Source: Leguminivora glycinivorella
Taxonomy: Eukaryota > Arthropoda > Insecta > Lepidoptera > Tortricidae
Assembly (NCBI RefSeq): GCF_023078275.1
Contig: NC_062980.1
Span: 6,436,401 to 6,500,400 of the forward strand
DNA length: 64,000 bases
Reading direction: 5' to 3'
Shown here: positions 47,040 to 59,542 of the stretch, piece by piece
How the letters are laid out: each line of letters starts with the position of its first letter
How positions within the stretch are numbered: position 1 is the first letter of the stretch
Program-made: the position numbers and the translations under genes
The notes under the pieces: model-generated
Told to the model about the DNA's origin: nothing
What the model saw: only the letters and a program-made list of their open reading frames with translations
Databases searched by the model: none

Positions 47040-50000
47040 GTACCTAACTTTTTAAACCCAAAATATCTGTATTTATTGTTTAAGAAGAGTGAGTTTGCAA
47101 GATTGATTTTTTTTTGCAACCTAAATATAAAGAGTAGAGTTTTAGTACTTACCTAAATAAATAACATATGTAGTAGTAGGTATTTCAGAGGTAAAAGTTC
47201 ATCTAAAAAAAACGTAAAAAGCAAAGCGTAAGGCGTACAAATTAATCTTCTTATCACAAACACGGAAACACTTATATCAGCTGCTGTTGCTGATTAAATT
47301 CTCGTAAGAAGTGTGAATTCTGTATAACAAACAGAAAATTGCACAGTACATACGATTACACAAATCTCTCAACTAATTACCTTCTGTAAAAGATATCGCA
47401 ATTGCCGCATACTCGAGGCTTTATCCATTGTACGAATAAGCACATGTTACACCGATACAACGCGGTAACCGACCCGCATTGCTCAAACATTGTTAGCATT
47501 ACTAACCGTAAACAACCAGTCTAAAAATACCTGTATTTTATTAGAAAATTCACGTAACCTCATGTCTTAGTTGACTGGTTTAAAGTGCGCGCGCATCAGC
47601 GACTGGGCGTTTTCAATTTGCCTGCGTTCGGAAGCGTTCGTTGCCACTCGGGTGTTTAAGCCCCGCCCACCTGCACCGGCGCGTAACTCTATCTCTATCG
47701 CTCTCAGCGTGACCAGCTCAGTCTGTCTCAGCGCGTTGTAGCTAACGCCCGCCACTCCCACAGAACGTTAGGCTATTTTCCAATTACTGAGCTTTTTGCT
47801 CTTGCGCCGATGGCCGGAGATAAGCTTTCTCGTTACAGAATGAGTCGGTGTTGCGGTCGGACCAACAAAAGGTTTGACAGTAATGTTATGACGCTACTTA
47901 TGTTGTTGAAAATCGATAACCTTGTCGAGAGGAACATTTACGAAGTTGTGTTTGTTTGGAGTTTAAATTACGTTTAGTTTCCTAGTAACGTTCAGAAACT
48001 GATCTTATCATACATATATCGATATAAATACGATTCAACTAAAAAAAAGATGTTTATGTAAGATTGATAAACACTTTTTTTGTTTATTTGAGAAGCTGCT
48101 ATAGCGTTTTCATTCTTAATTTGAGCATGAAGTTCGTCCCATGTTTTAATTATGAATTAGTATCACTATTATACATTATTTTTTATAAGTGACTAATAGC
48201 TAACCAAACATTACGCAAGATAACATATTTCCATCTAAGACTTTAATAGCGACCACGAAGTAAAAGTTAGAAAGTCGGACAATGGAACAAAACGACAATT
48301 GTTAAAAAACCCAAGTCTCATGACCCCTTACCTCTTACTTTTTAAAAGAAAAAGAGTTGAGAAATGGCGATGGTCTGAGACATAATTACGAACGGCAGCG
48401 CATCGTCAGCTAAATATAAGCCTGAGCCTCTTGCTTTAAAATTAATAGCAATATTTATGGTGTAATGCGGCGCTAGTGTAGTCAGAACTTTGGTTATCGA
48501 TATCGATGTTACAATATGCTGAAGGGCGCAACTTGAAACGCACGTACCTAATTATATCTTAGAAGTTTAAAAGTTGTCTTTGAAATATTTTAAAATCGTT
48601 TCCGACCAACTATAGATATAAATAAGTTATGACGTGTTTACTTAGGTAGGTAATAGTTATAATAAAAAGTATAAACATAGCCTAAGTGCTAGTAAAATGA
48701 CAGGAATATAAATAGGTAATTTACTTAAAAGTTATATTCATCATGAATTTATTTCTAGATGCAATTCCGTAAGGCAATATTTATGTAAGAATAAATTGAT
48801 TAACTTTCCCCGCCGCCTTGTAAATGTAAAGATATTTTGCCTTGCAAATTCTCAATTCAAACCGGCGTATCTAACTCGAATCCGCCGCGTAAATCCCCAG
48901 CCGAGATAACCCGGCATTACCCGGCCTTACTAAACCCATTTACAGCATTTATTGAACTAGCACCCGATCGATAAACGCCATAATTCCCGGCTGTCACAAT
49001 TTATCGTGTGCACATCACTAGCCGGGAGCAAAGGTTCCACTGAGGGCGCAGGCATCAATTTACTCGGTAGCAGCCGCGGGCGCCGGCCGCCCCTGTCATT
49101 AACCCTCCCCGCTCGCCGCAACCCCCGCCTGCCCCCTGGCAACTTTAACCTTTTTTGCTCCCAACCTGTTCGCAGGATGCTGCTGTGACTATACAGGCAA
49201 TTTAAAGATCATGGCCATAGGCCATACGCGGTATCTCCAGCCTGTTAACTATGGTACGTAAATATAACGTGGGCCGGTTGTATTTAAAGTTATCGCTTCG
49301 AGTCAGGGATGCATTGTGCGGTTCACAATGAGTAAGGTATTGCGGTTAATTGAATGTTGTTATTGTTTTATGTTTTTACTTCTTGATACCCAGCGAATGT
49401 TAATGTCTATAAGTAATGATATAGGTACTTTGTATAACTACACAGTAGTTAGATTTATAGACCTTTAAATAGGTACTCCCATAAGGACTGTATCGTTAAG
49501 TATAAGGACAAAACAAACCTCGTCTAAATGTTGACATGTGCATAATTTTGTATTATTATGTTCCGAGAGTATGATCTTAAGGTATTGGTAAGTACTATTT
49601 GATATAAGAAGGTCTGATATTTTTTTATTTTAGGGACTTTATGGTACTTTCATTAAGGTCTAGCAAATAAATTTCGGACAACCCCTATCTGGCTTAATTT
49701 GAGAATATTTCAATGACTCTTTGTACGATTTCAACAAACAAAGGTTAATATGCTGCCAAAATATATTCTTTAAGAGTCCTCTTTATGGTTTTTCCAATTG
49801 GGTACTTGTAGAATAAATGCGGCGAATTTATATAATTTAAAAAAACGCAATTTTGAGCAACGTTCCGGATTGCCGTAAATTTTTGATGCTAGCAGGATGA
49901 GAGAAACAGATAAAAAAATTTGCCATAGGCCAAAGTCTAATTGACATTCATGGTGTTTGAACAGTGCTTAAACCAGATCGATATAAACAATGTATGATAG

Positions 50001-52388
50001 TCAAATTCGACATCAAAGTCGGAGTTAGAGTAAGCACCATGCCACATTCTCTAAATGGCCGCCATACACAGATCCTGAACTATATTTTTTAAATAATAGT
50101 GGCTAGACTATGTCCAGATATTCTGCTTTGTGGATCATGTGTCGTTGAGGTTCGCACCATACAATTTTTTTTCGCAATCGTATCGTCTTTTACGCACTTT
50201 GTGAATTTTCTAGTAGCATTTGTCCGGAATCGTAATTGGTACTCGGGAGGATTAAGTCAATACTGTCTAAACCATATGCTTTACGTCGAGTTTCTAGGAC
50301 AAAATGTGTACCTTATTATGTGCCTTATTAAGCCCATGGCTTGTTATAAGAAAAAAATATAATAGCAAATAAATACGGCTACTCAAAGTTGTCTTCATAC
50401 TTAACGATACAGTCTTTATGTTAAAATCGTAATCGTAACCTCAAATCACCATGTGTTCCTGCTTGTGTCTTTAATATTGAAAGAGCGGTAGGTGGTAGAT
50501 GTATGTAACACAAAGTAAACATTACTGTACAGTTGTATAGTCATTTTGTAATACACAATCAGTAAACCTAATATTTGCTAAGCAACTTAACATATAAAGT
50601 TTTATGAAAGGGTATTTAAAAAATCTTAGAATCTTAGAAACGTATCTCGTGTGTGTGATTCTGATTTCATGCAAATAAGTTATGTTTGTCTTTGTGTTGT
50701 TTTAAAGCCCAAGTTACTTTATCGTTAAAATATGGTGACATAAAGAACACCGTTAGTAATACCGCTAAACACCAAACTACAAAAACAGCAATAGGTACCA
50801 GTAGGTACCATCATTGCAAATCAACAAAAACCAAACATTTTTAACTCTGCTATTATCTCCGCTCCGCCGCGACCCTTAAAAGGAACACAAATAAAACTGG
50901 TCCGGATTCCTCCAACCTGTAATTTGACCCCCACTTAAACAATTTTCTCAAATATCATTCCGTTTCATTTGGCCCAGCCCTGACCCGCGGGCGCGCATTA
51001 GTCCCGAAACGATCCCAATGGTAACCCCCATTAAATAAAATATGCCCCCTAACCACGGCTGAAGGTCGGGGTCAGCCCGACCCTTTGTTCCTTTCTAAGA
51101 AATGTATCGATAAACTCATCTGGTTTTTAGTGGATGCTCTTTATTTGGATACGTTTCAACCAAAATCTTGATGGCTGATTGCAGAGATTTGTCGTCTCAC
51201 TGCACACGAGACTTGAATCTCTGATCACTAACGAAGATTTAATATGGGTATATAAGCTTCATTCTTGTTAAGCTTTTTTCTAATCTAGCCTAGACGCCTT
51301 TTCCATTAGGGTATCTCGGTAATAAGAACATAAACTCACTGGCTGGCAGGGATAAGGCTAATGCTTTAAAAAGAGCAAAATGTATCGCAAATTGACCTGT
51401 CCTTCAGCGCTGCGCGGGCGCAGCCGCCGACCTGTCGCCGCTAATAATTCCGTTCCCATGCTAGCGAGCGCCGGTAGCTATCTCACTTTAATTATTCATA
51501 GACTTTTTTATGCCCTGTCGCTTTTTACCGCTCGGCCGAAGCCTTATAAAAATTAAAAAACAAAATCGAACGCTCCGGCGCAATTTAAAAAAGGAATACG
51601 TCGGATGACACGGATCGAACTGAACTCTGGGCAAATGTCGCGCGGTAAAAAGTGGTCAAGCGTGGTGGAGCGGGGGGTGTGAGGCTGCGCTGGGAGAGGG
51701 GGGGCAGGACGTCACGTAGGCGGCGCGGTTTTTGTCAACGTTCCCGCCGAGATGACGGGTCGCGGCGTCCAGCGACCCGCCTCGCCGCAGACGCAGTTTC
51801 TTGATACTTGCGGTCACTTTGACGAGTCATAGACTTATCTGTCGTTACTGACGACAGCTTCATACAAAGTTCTGCTCTAACTGACTCTCTACTCTATAAA
51901 CAGATGACCCGTTCTAAACTTCATGACATTGCTATACTTATCCCTTCTATTATTTTAAGTTATGTTATTTATTCAGGTATTAAAGATTGCTACTTACGTC
52001 TGAAATGAACAAAAATTTAACAACTCTTCTTCTTGCAGATAAATTTTATAAAACCTGTGCCTCTCACCCATTTCGCCCGCAGTATTTCCTATGAATTATA
52101 AAGTATCAAATAATGGAACGGCAAGTACCAAGACCGCTTGGGGCCGCGTGACAACACGACAGGTGCAGGTGCCTACTAATAATACGTCTCGTTCGTGCAG
52201 CTTCTTGTGAATGGCTACTCTTGTATTCGTATTCGCGGCGAAGCGTTCGCGAAAATAGCGCGCCTTCAATTGTTTTCGGGTAAGCGTGGAATCAATCACA
52301 TAGGGTAAACGGCATTATGTGAGAAGTAGCTCGTCAGTATGAAGAGCCGAGGTCTGAAAAGCTGAAAACACGCGTACGCATTTTTCAT
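47040..52388. other. Non-coding interval of block B
   Basis: Counterpart of 4270-9545 with many small deletions, and with about 170 extra bases near its right end (52222-52390). GC-rich islands recur near 47580-47760, 48870-49170, 50960-51080 and 51400-51800. No gene, RNA or complete mobile element was recognised. Confidence 0.6.
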
Positions 52389-52564
52389 CCATACTAATAT
52401 TATAAATGGGAAAGTGTGTGTGTCTGTTTGGTTGTCCGTCTTTCACGGCAAAACAAAGCGACGAATTAACGTGATTTTTTAAGTGGGGATAATTGAAGGG
52501 ATGGAGAGTGACATAGGCTACTTTTTGTCTCTTTCTAACGCGAGCGAAGCTGCGGGCAAAAGCT
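52389..52564 (+). mobile_element. Lepidopteran interspersed repeat (block B copy)
   Basis: Same repeat as at 9546-9712, including the ATACTAATATTATAAATGGG start. In this block it is separated from the next MITE by about 155 bp that block A lacks. Confidence 0.6.
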
Positions 52565-52694
52565 GGTGATTATATAAAATACTGATAGCCGTGATTCCAC
52601 AGGGTGTGATATTTTACTATATCAAATGGGTTAAATTATATCATACCTCGCTCAGACTAAGAAAACAAATGGTTTTCTCAGAGTTCTTAGTCCG

Positions 52695-52824
52695 TCTTCA
52701 CATTATCCGATCCGACATCGGATGTCGGAAAGATTTCAATAGAAAAAATCCAAGATGGCGCCTGTAATGTATGGGATATCGGTCCGACACATCGGATATC
52801 TGATCGGATAATGTGAAAACGCAC
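52695..52824. mobile_element. MITE with TTCACATTATCCGATCCGA ends (block B copy)
   Basis: A ~130-bp palindromic element: TTCACATTATCCGATCCGAC on the left and TCGGATAATGTGAAAACGC on the right. A third copy at 56078-56922 is split by a LINE. Confidence 0.7.
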
Positions 52825-53035
52825 TTATGCACCATCGACCTTCTGTAAGACGAGAAGAGAAGTCAAGAGAACTTGTAGACGATCTTTTCCGGCAGACTGT
52901 ATTCTCCTAATAGGAATCCATATTCATTCAACTCTATAATGACAGACCTATTAACACTCGAATTTAAACAAATATCTTTTATTGCAGGAAGTGGTTTTGT
53001 AGTATTTAACCGAATTAAAAAAAAATGGGGACACC

Positions 53036-53238
53036 TTACACAGATCAACTTATCCCCAAACTAAGCAAAGTTTGTACTATGGGTGCTAAGCGACGAGCAT
53101 ACTTATATACATAGAAAACATCCATGACTCACGAACAAATATCTATGCTTATCACACAAATATGCCCTTACCGGGATTCGAACCTAGGACCGCGGCTTAG
53201 CAGTCAGGGTCACTACCGACTGAGCCAGACTGGTCGTC
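53036..53238 (-). mobile_element. tRNA-derived SINE (block B copy)
   Basis: Block B counterpart of the SINE at 10028-10259, with the same head, box B and body, and a tail about 30 bp shorter. Confidence 0.8.
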
Positions 53239-53837
53239 AAAAGTTTCGAAATGGCGTACATTTGACGAATTCAAAGTTCCATTCCATGGCGCCTGTAAAG
53301 ACATAGAGCTTTTTGTCGCAAATTTCACGCGTACGCATTTTCTTTTGCTGACAGTTACAAATAGTCCCTGTTTTCATCAAACCGTTTAATTGCCTACATA
53401 ATGGTGCCCATAATAATTAACCTACCAAATACGAAACAAACAGCCGTGGAATTTCTTTGTCGCATCATGACGACTTTTTGCTTATAAACGGCTTTTTAAC
53501 CGGCAAATTATCTACTCCGCTGTTTCCCATTGAACTATTAAAGGTTTTTAAGACGTAGGCACTGAGGCTACTGAGTACCAAAGACTGGTGAATATTCAAG
53601 ACAAACTGGAGAGGAGACTACATTCAACAAGGCGATCTCGACTTCTCGAGTGCCTTTTAGTGCTCTAATTTTATAGGTTATAATTTTTATGTGTGTTAAA
53701 AACGTTTAAATTCTGTGGGTTATAATAAAATAGGTATTATTTTCTGATACTCTCGTATTTATTAAATATTTGAGAAATCTCTGTAAGTTTATTCGTACAT
53801 TTTTATTATACTACACAGTTTTATTGGAGAATGATTA

Positions 53838-53975
53838 AAAATCATTCAATCATCAGCAGGCAGGCAATCATAATAGCGCGATAAATGATATCACATCAGG
53901 CCGTCCCTTTCGCATCTACTTATAAGTGTGATAGGGACGGCCTGATGTTTTATCGTTTATTACGCGACCATGCTA
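53838..53975. mobile_element. Short palindromic element (block B copy)
   Basis: Same hairpin as 10860-10990, better preserved: CATCAGGCCGTCCCTTTCGC pairs with GTGATAGGGACGGCCTGATG. Confidence 0.6.
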
Positions 53976-54814
53976 TCGGTGCAGGTCATATTGAATAAAT
54001 AATATTTAAGAAGAATTACTCAAAAGCTTTATTTTATGAAATCCAATTTTAAGTTTAATAATTACAAAACAGCAGTAAGTGATACAGCTGTTTGTCAGTC
54101 TTCTATTTTTCCTAGCCTTATAATACAAACGCCCCTTGATGTAGTTGGATTCCGATGGTAATTCCGATAGCCGTGTGACTTCAGGCGACTATTCGATACG
54201 ACCTTCGTTCACAATCCTATTTAGTCGAGAAAAAAATCTAGATGGAAGCCAATTGGAACCCTTCGGCTACTCTACAACCATGTCAAAATGACAAGCAGTA
54301 AGAGATTTCTTACAATTTTATTTATAACGTCACTATGACAGAGTTCTACAGTGGCCTAGGGTTCCAATTGGTTGATTGTATAGTCAAGGTTTGTATAATC
54401 AGAAGTTTGTACATAGCCACGTCAGCAAATTTTTATTGATCCTATTTTGTTACCAACTCTTAGTGATATAAGTCGACTTTCGTAAGATATATACAGGATA
54501 ATTGTTATAATTAAGAAAATATAGATACTAGAGAATCTTAATGACCAAATAAAACTTACTAAAATCTCAATTCGTGAAATAAATCTTGATAGCAAAAAAG
54601 GAGTGAAAAAAAAAAAAACAAATTTAACTTTTTCCTTAAATTTGTACAAATTTTTCGAGAACTGCTGAAATATAGAAACAAGAATAGTGCCTAAAATATA
54701 GCACTTTATTTACTTCGCCTTAATATACCTAGTCTACATTTATTTGTAGATTTTTAAGTAAGTACCTATGTATGAAATGGTCCTAGTTCAATAGGTATGC
54801 ACGTTTTCTTCAGA

Positions 54815-54911
54815 CCCTTTAGCACAACTTGCCTTGTCGCGCGCGGGTCCATACATCAAGCGCGACTTCAAGTATGGACTCGCGCGCGACAAGGCAAGTT
54901 GTGCTAGAGGG
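54815..54911. mobile_element. Palindromic element, GC-rich arms
   Basis: TAGCACAACTTGCCTTGTCG CGCGCGGGTCCATAC pairs with GTATGGACTCGCGCG CGACAAGGCAAGTTGTGCTA around a 17-base loop. It lies just outside the right edge of block B. I recognise this hairpin type from moth genomes. Confidence 0.75.
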
Positions 54912-54961
54912 GCTGGTATTCCTAAATTATACACCTATGCATGTACACAGTTATACAATAA

Positions 54962-54995
54962 AATTCTATTCTATTCTATTCTATTCTATTCTATA
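54962..54995 (+). repeat. (ATTCT)n microsatellite
   Basis: Six to seven tandem ATTCT units after AATAAA (54958); could be the tail of a retroposon 3' end. Confidence 0.85.
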
Positions 54996-55350
54996 AAGAC
55001 CTTTTAGCCATTGATTGCAACAAATTATCTATAGCAAAGGTTAATACGGTGATTGCTATATATGCATACGTATAACCTTAATTATTATGCCCTTAAAATA
55101 TTCCAAAATTCTCTAAATCGGCACTAGGAATTTGTGTTAACGGAAAAGCTTGTGTGTGCGTTTCTCCTCAGACCTAATCTCTAGTTTTTCTCTAAATTCC
55201 GCCTAGTTTTCCCACCAAGCGGGCAGCGGAGCTCCACTTTCCCGCTTCGTTAATTGTTGCCACTTAGCCTTCCCGTCACTTTGACCCGCTTCATAAATTG
55301 CTGTAAAAAAATCTATTTTGTAGTTCTACCTGCTATGTGTACGCGCTTAA

Positions 55351-55507
55351 GGTTCAGCCACACATAGGGCGTTTTGATAGCAAACATTAGCGGAGCGGAA
55401 TGCGCGCCTATCCGCTTTGAATACGCTCGCAATCTGCTCCGTCCGGACCGCCATCATTGCGCTCCGCTAACGCTGCGCTCTCAAAACGCGCATATGTGGC
55501 CGAGCTT
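55351..55507. mobile_element. Palindromic MITE flanked by TTAA (family shared with 60995)
   Basis: Ends GGTTCAGCCACACATAGGGC GTTTTGATAG and CTCTCAAAACGCGCATATGT GGCCGAGCTT are inverted, and the interior repeats AGCGGAGCG / CGCTCCGCT. TTAA lies on both sides (55347-55350 and 55508-55511), the target used by piggyBac-type transposases. Same family as 60995-61222. Confidence 0.75.
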
Positions 55508-56077
55508 TTAATCCGGATTCTATGTGCGCGTAAGAACGATCTTAAAAAAATGTAAGATACACGGGTTTGATCCTGATGGCTGATAATTTCAACTAAGTAA
55601 TCCAAATATTTTCCATGTTTTGCGTAATTAACTGCATTGCTCCCCTGTACCTTAACTACATTCAAATTAATGATAATTTGACCTTCTCATTTAATTCTTA
55701 TTGTTTTCATTTTATAAAGCTTCCTGATCTCATAAATACTGGTTAATAGCACTTGCTATGAAGTATGTGGTTTCATTGAACAGACGCCACCAAACCGGTA
55801 TGGAATACCTTTGCCGGCTGCTCGATAATGCATGTAGGCCGTCATTGCCGTCATTGCTGGCTTGTCGCCCATCTATTACCGGTATTAATCGGGATATTAC
55901 CGAATATGAAACACCTGCTGTCGCCACATACTACTTGATACTTGTGATATGAATGGCGATGATAATTCATGTTGTTCTTGGTCATTTATAAAGATGTTTC
56001 TCACGATTTTTGAGTATTCTCACACGCATAAGAAATATAAACGTATAGTTGTAGGTCAAAGATTACACATCAGTATT

Positions 56078-56922
56078 AGTGCGTTTTCACATTATCCGAT
56101 CCGATACAGTTCACAGTTCACAGTTCACAGTTATTTATTCATTAACAATATTACATTGTGTTTGAATCTTAAATCTAGGCACACAAGATCAAAACATAAT
56201 ATTCACATGCATGCAATAACAAAACATAATATTTAGAGAAACATAACATTCAATAATTCATTTGTCAAAATAGTGAGGAGGAAGAAAAAAATACAATTAC
56301 ATAACAGAATTTAAAGAATAATAATTCATTAAAAGATGCATTAAAAAAAAAATATATATATATATAGGTAAAATAAATGTCCACAAGAAAATTACTAATT
56401 AATATTAAGTTATTAATAGGTTAAAATAATATTGAAAAGATAAAGATAGAAACCAATTTAATAGACAGATATTGCCAAAGACATTACGTAACAAATACAA
56501 ACAAAAGTAATCTACAATGTATTAAGAATTATTATTAATTTCCAATGTCACAATAAAAGAATTCATCAATAGAATAGTAACATTTTTGAAGCAAAAATGA
56601 ACGCAACTTAATTTTAAAGGCATCGGGGTCACAAATAGATTTGAGCTCAACGGGTAATTTATTATAAACTTTAACACTTTGGTAGCAAGCACAGTATTCA
56701 GCTAACTTAATTTTGGGTGTAAAAGGGCGATTTAAGTTCTTTGTTCTTGTTGCCAATCTGCGCATCCTATCATCCTCTGTTTCAGTTGTTATCAGAGATT
56801 TGACTAAATCAGATATCGGATGTTGGACCGATATCCCATACATTTAAGCCGCCATCTTTGATTTTTGCCTTTTGAAACCCTTCCGACTTCCGATATCGGA
56901 TCGGATAATGTGAAAACGCACT
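56078..56922. mobile_element. MITE split by a LINE insertion
   Basis: AGTGCGTTTTCACATTATCC GATCCGATA at 56078-56106 and TATCGGATCGGATAATGTGA AAACGCACT ending 56922 are its inverted ends. Its core (GGACCGATATCCCATACAT) resumes at about 56811. The ~0.7 kb between is a LINE 3' part. Same family as 52695-52824. Confidence 0.85.
56107..56810 (-). pseudogene. LINE 3' fragment nested in the MITE
   Basis: On the minus strand the frame ends at 56535 and reads LVKSLITTETEDDRMRRLA ... KLAEYCACYQSVKVYNKLPV ... FKIKLRSFLLQKCYYSIDEF. It resembles the C-terminal end of jockey/CR1-like reverse transcriptases and shares CYYSIDEFF with the fragment at 29716-30460. A ~430-bp 3' UTR follows, ending in tandem CAGTTCA units at 56107-56130. 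It is 5'-truncated; the first residues of the open frame above 56811 come from the MITE. Confidence 0.75.
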
Positions 56923-57158
56923 TAGGATGATTAAGTTCACTCAAACATCTTGACATGTCAATATTCCAAAATTACCTACATTTTGCACGACTTTTTTATC
57001 AGCTACTTAGATGCGTAGAAAAATGAGTAGTCTGTTCGGAAGAGACGCTCGTTGTATGGGACCTTATACTTTTTGTGACTCTTCTCTTTCCGCACAGACT
57101 GTTTTTTAGTTTTATTGTATTCCATCAAATACTTACGCAACCTTTTCTTTGTTTACAG

Positions 57159-57389
57159 AACTTCCGCGAGCAGAGAATCGACGGCGCCGGTCTTCCTCTC
57201 CTCACCGAAGACCACCTAACAGGCATGCTGCAGATGAAGCTAGGGCCGGCACTCAAGCTCAAGGCCGTCCTGGCCAGGCGGCTCGAGCCCTGCGCCGGCT
57301 GCCAGGCCCAGGCCAGCCCCACCGCTATCAGGATAAACGGGGCAGCCCTGAAGCCCGAACCGCGGAGCAACACCACTAGCCCTAGTTAG
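57159..57389 (+). CDS. Last coding exon of a SAM-domain protein (SAMD11/SAMD7/polyhomeotic-like)
   Basis: A 3' splice acceptor (TTTTCTTTGTTTACAG, ending 57158) opens a frame of 76 codons to TAG at 57387-57389. It reads NFREQRIDGAGLPLLTEDHL followed by TGMLQMKLGPALKLKAVLAR and a short tail with CAGC. The F-R-E-Q-x-I-D-G and L-L-T-E-x-H-L...M-K-L-G-P-A-L-K motifs are helices 2-5 of a SAM domain of the kind found in polyhomeotic, Sfmbt, SAMD7 and SAMD11, which act in Polycomb-type chromatin repression by head-to-tail polymerisation. The first helix must lie in an upstream exon, not found in the window; introns in this gene are evidently long. GC content is far above its surroundings. The orthologue is uncertain between the SAMD11 and PHC groups. 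The first canonical AATAAA downstream is at 58192. Confidence 0.85.
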   Translation, partial: NFREQRIDGAGLPLLTEDHLTGMLQMKLGPALKLKAVLARRLEPCAGCQAQASPTAIRINGAALKPEPRSNTTSPS

Positions 57390-59540
57390 GGTCGAAATAG
57401 TATTAATTTTTCTTTTTAATCATGTCGTATTTCGTGTTTCCAAGCGGCCAGGCTCAGCGCGATTCTTCAGTCATATTCTAAAACAAATCACGTATGTCAA
57501 AAATATGTGATTTTGGCGAATGCGCTTGAGAATCTGATTTTAACAGAGTTTTAAATATAACAGAATAATCAATGTCATTTATAATTATAATAATTGAATA
57601 CTTTTACTTGTCATCAAGTCCGATGATTAGTTATTTTTTTAATAGTTTGGAATACATCAAACACGATTCATGCCTGCACTAGCTAATACGACTCCTAAGT
57701 CATCGAGTCCACGTTTCAGTCTTCCTGTATTTGTATATGTAGATTTTGCATTTAGTTAATTATTACATTTAGGTGTACACTTAGCTTAATCTATGTAAAT
57801 ATAGATCGTGTATTGCCGTCCAAAATGACTTAATGAATAATATTGTGAAATATATTTGTGTCTTAAATACTTCGAGGACCTTAAATATTAAAATTCGGTG
57901 CTAAGACCCTGAGGGAATATAAAAACAGTAGAAACTGTTTAAAAATGTATATAACAGCCGTTTGTAAAAATTGTTACTTATATATTTTGAGGCTACTATA
58001 ATCTACATCTATACAGGGTCACAAAGATATACTGTATATACAATATACATACATAGTTTGTTAAGATGTATATTTACGTCACTGTATCATAGCATTTAAT
58101 ACACCTGAAAAAAGCTCAGTATATTGATACCGACTACAGTAATATTACTTAGTACATAATACGATTGTATAATTTAGTATAAATAAAACCTTTTTCAAAC
58201 CTGCATAATATTTGTCTGTAAAAACGATGTAAATAAGAACGTTCCACTTGTGACTAGTTTTCAGTTCTATACTGTAGAGATAATGTATTACAATGTATCG
58301 AGTAGGTTTTTACCTGTGGTAATCTCCTTAATTGCCAAAATAGTGTATGTTCAGCAACATATAGACAATACGTATGTATACATACAATATGTTAGAGTAA
58401 CGTGATGGACAAGCGAGAAAACACTTTTCTTTGAAAGGCACGGTAATAATTTTCTATTGTATTAAATCGTAAACAGTACGTCTTCCAACACAGAAATCAT
58501 AACAATAGTAAATAGTACTGAAATCATAATAAACTTAGCATAATCGCATCACATACGATTAAACAATATATAAAGGTGCTATTTTGATAAAAAACTTTGC
58601 TCGTGCCTTAAAATAAACAGTCTTCCTAAAATGAAAATATAGCCAGATGTTAAAGTATTACGGTTCTACGCTTTAAATCAGTTAATACAATAATACTTAA
58701 TTATAGATAATAATTGAAAATATAAATAGGTGATGTTATTTTAGCATTATATTCAGAATCAGTGCTTTTATTATGTAACTAACGTATAATAGGACCAGTG
58801 ACTTACGAATGAATGTTTATTGTGTGTAAATTTTATGTTTCATGTGATTTTAAGAGATGACAATAGTGTAGATATTCAAAAGAGTTTAGTTCGGTTGTTT
58901 CATAAAATAAATTTCTTGACTATTTTTTTATGAAACAAATCGTAAAACTCAATTTCTTTGAATCTGATGAGTTTCATGCGTGACACGAGTCCAATTTAAA
59001 TCCAGATATTTAGTAATTATCACGGAGAAACTTTACAAGTATATTTCCCTGTCATTGAATTTAGTTTTAATCATTTTCAAAACCATGTCCTTCTTTTTTA
59101 CTTTAAAAACTACATAATTGGCAGTGAAATAAGCTTTGATACTTAAGTATAGACTAAACTTTGTTTCTAACATCCACTTCCATATTGCCGGTAGCATCAA
59201 AACGCCATATGGGTATGAGACATTGCCGCAATAATTCATGAATTGAACTTTTAAATGGTATAATTGATAGGTACTTGTACCTAATATTTTGATACTGCTC
59301 ATTTTGCGTTATTTTACTACCGACTAAATCATAAAACTTAGTCTATTTTGTTTCCGAAGTTACTAAATAATATTAATCAAGTAAACTCAATCAGAAAGTT
59401 TTAAATAGTTTCCAGAAGTCTTAAGTGGAATAAATCAATTTTGCTACAACTAAAGCTACGAAATATTAGCTACAAATGCTACTCTGCAATCCACTTACGC
59501 CATTTTTTTTTCAACCACAATATTATATACTCCGCCTAAT
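57390..59540 (+). other. Probable 3' UTR of the SAM gene, then AT-rich non-coding DNA
   Basis: No frame of note apart from an unassignable 89-codon minus frame at 59033-59302. ATTAAA at 57887 and AATAAA at 58192-58197 are possible polyadenylation signals; where the transcript ends cannot be told from sequence. Confidence 0.4.
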
Positions 59541-59542
59541 TA

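Larger units (their letters stand above)
42802..54754. repeat. Block B: second copy of the ~11.9 kb duplicated segment
   Basis: Direct repeat of block A, about 31 kb downstream of that block's end, with uninterrupted sequence on both sides (ends of the match at 42802 and 54754). In the one place where four copies of a sequence can be compared (the LTRs), block B has two identical LTRs whereas both block A LTRs carry private indels, so block B looks like the cleaner consensus there. Elsewhere, for example 46660-48700, block B lacks scattered bases that block A has. Confidence 0.97.

Noticed and set aside
57125..57379. Overlapping frames on the minus and +2 strands of the SAM exon
   Set aside because: Shadows of the GC-rich SAM exon; only the frame entering from the acceptor at 57158 matches a known domain.
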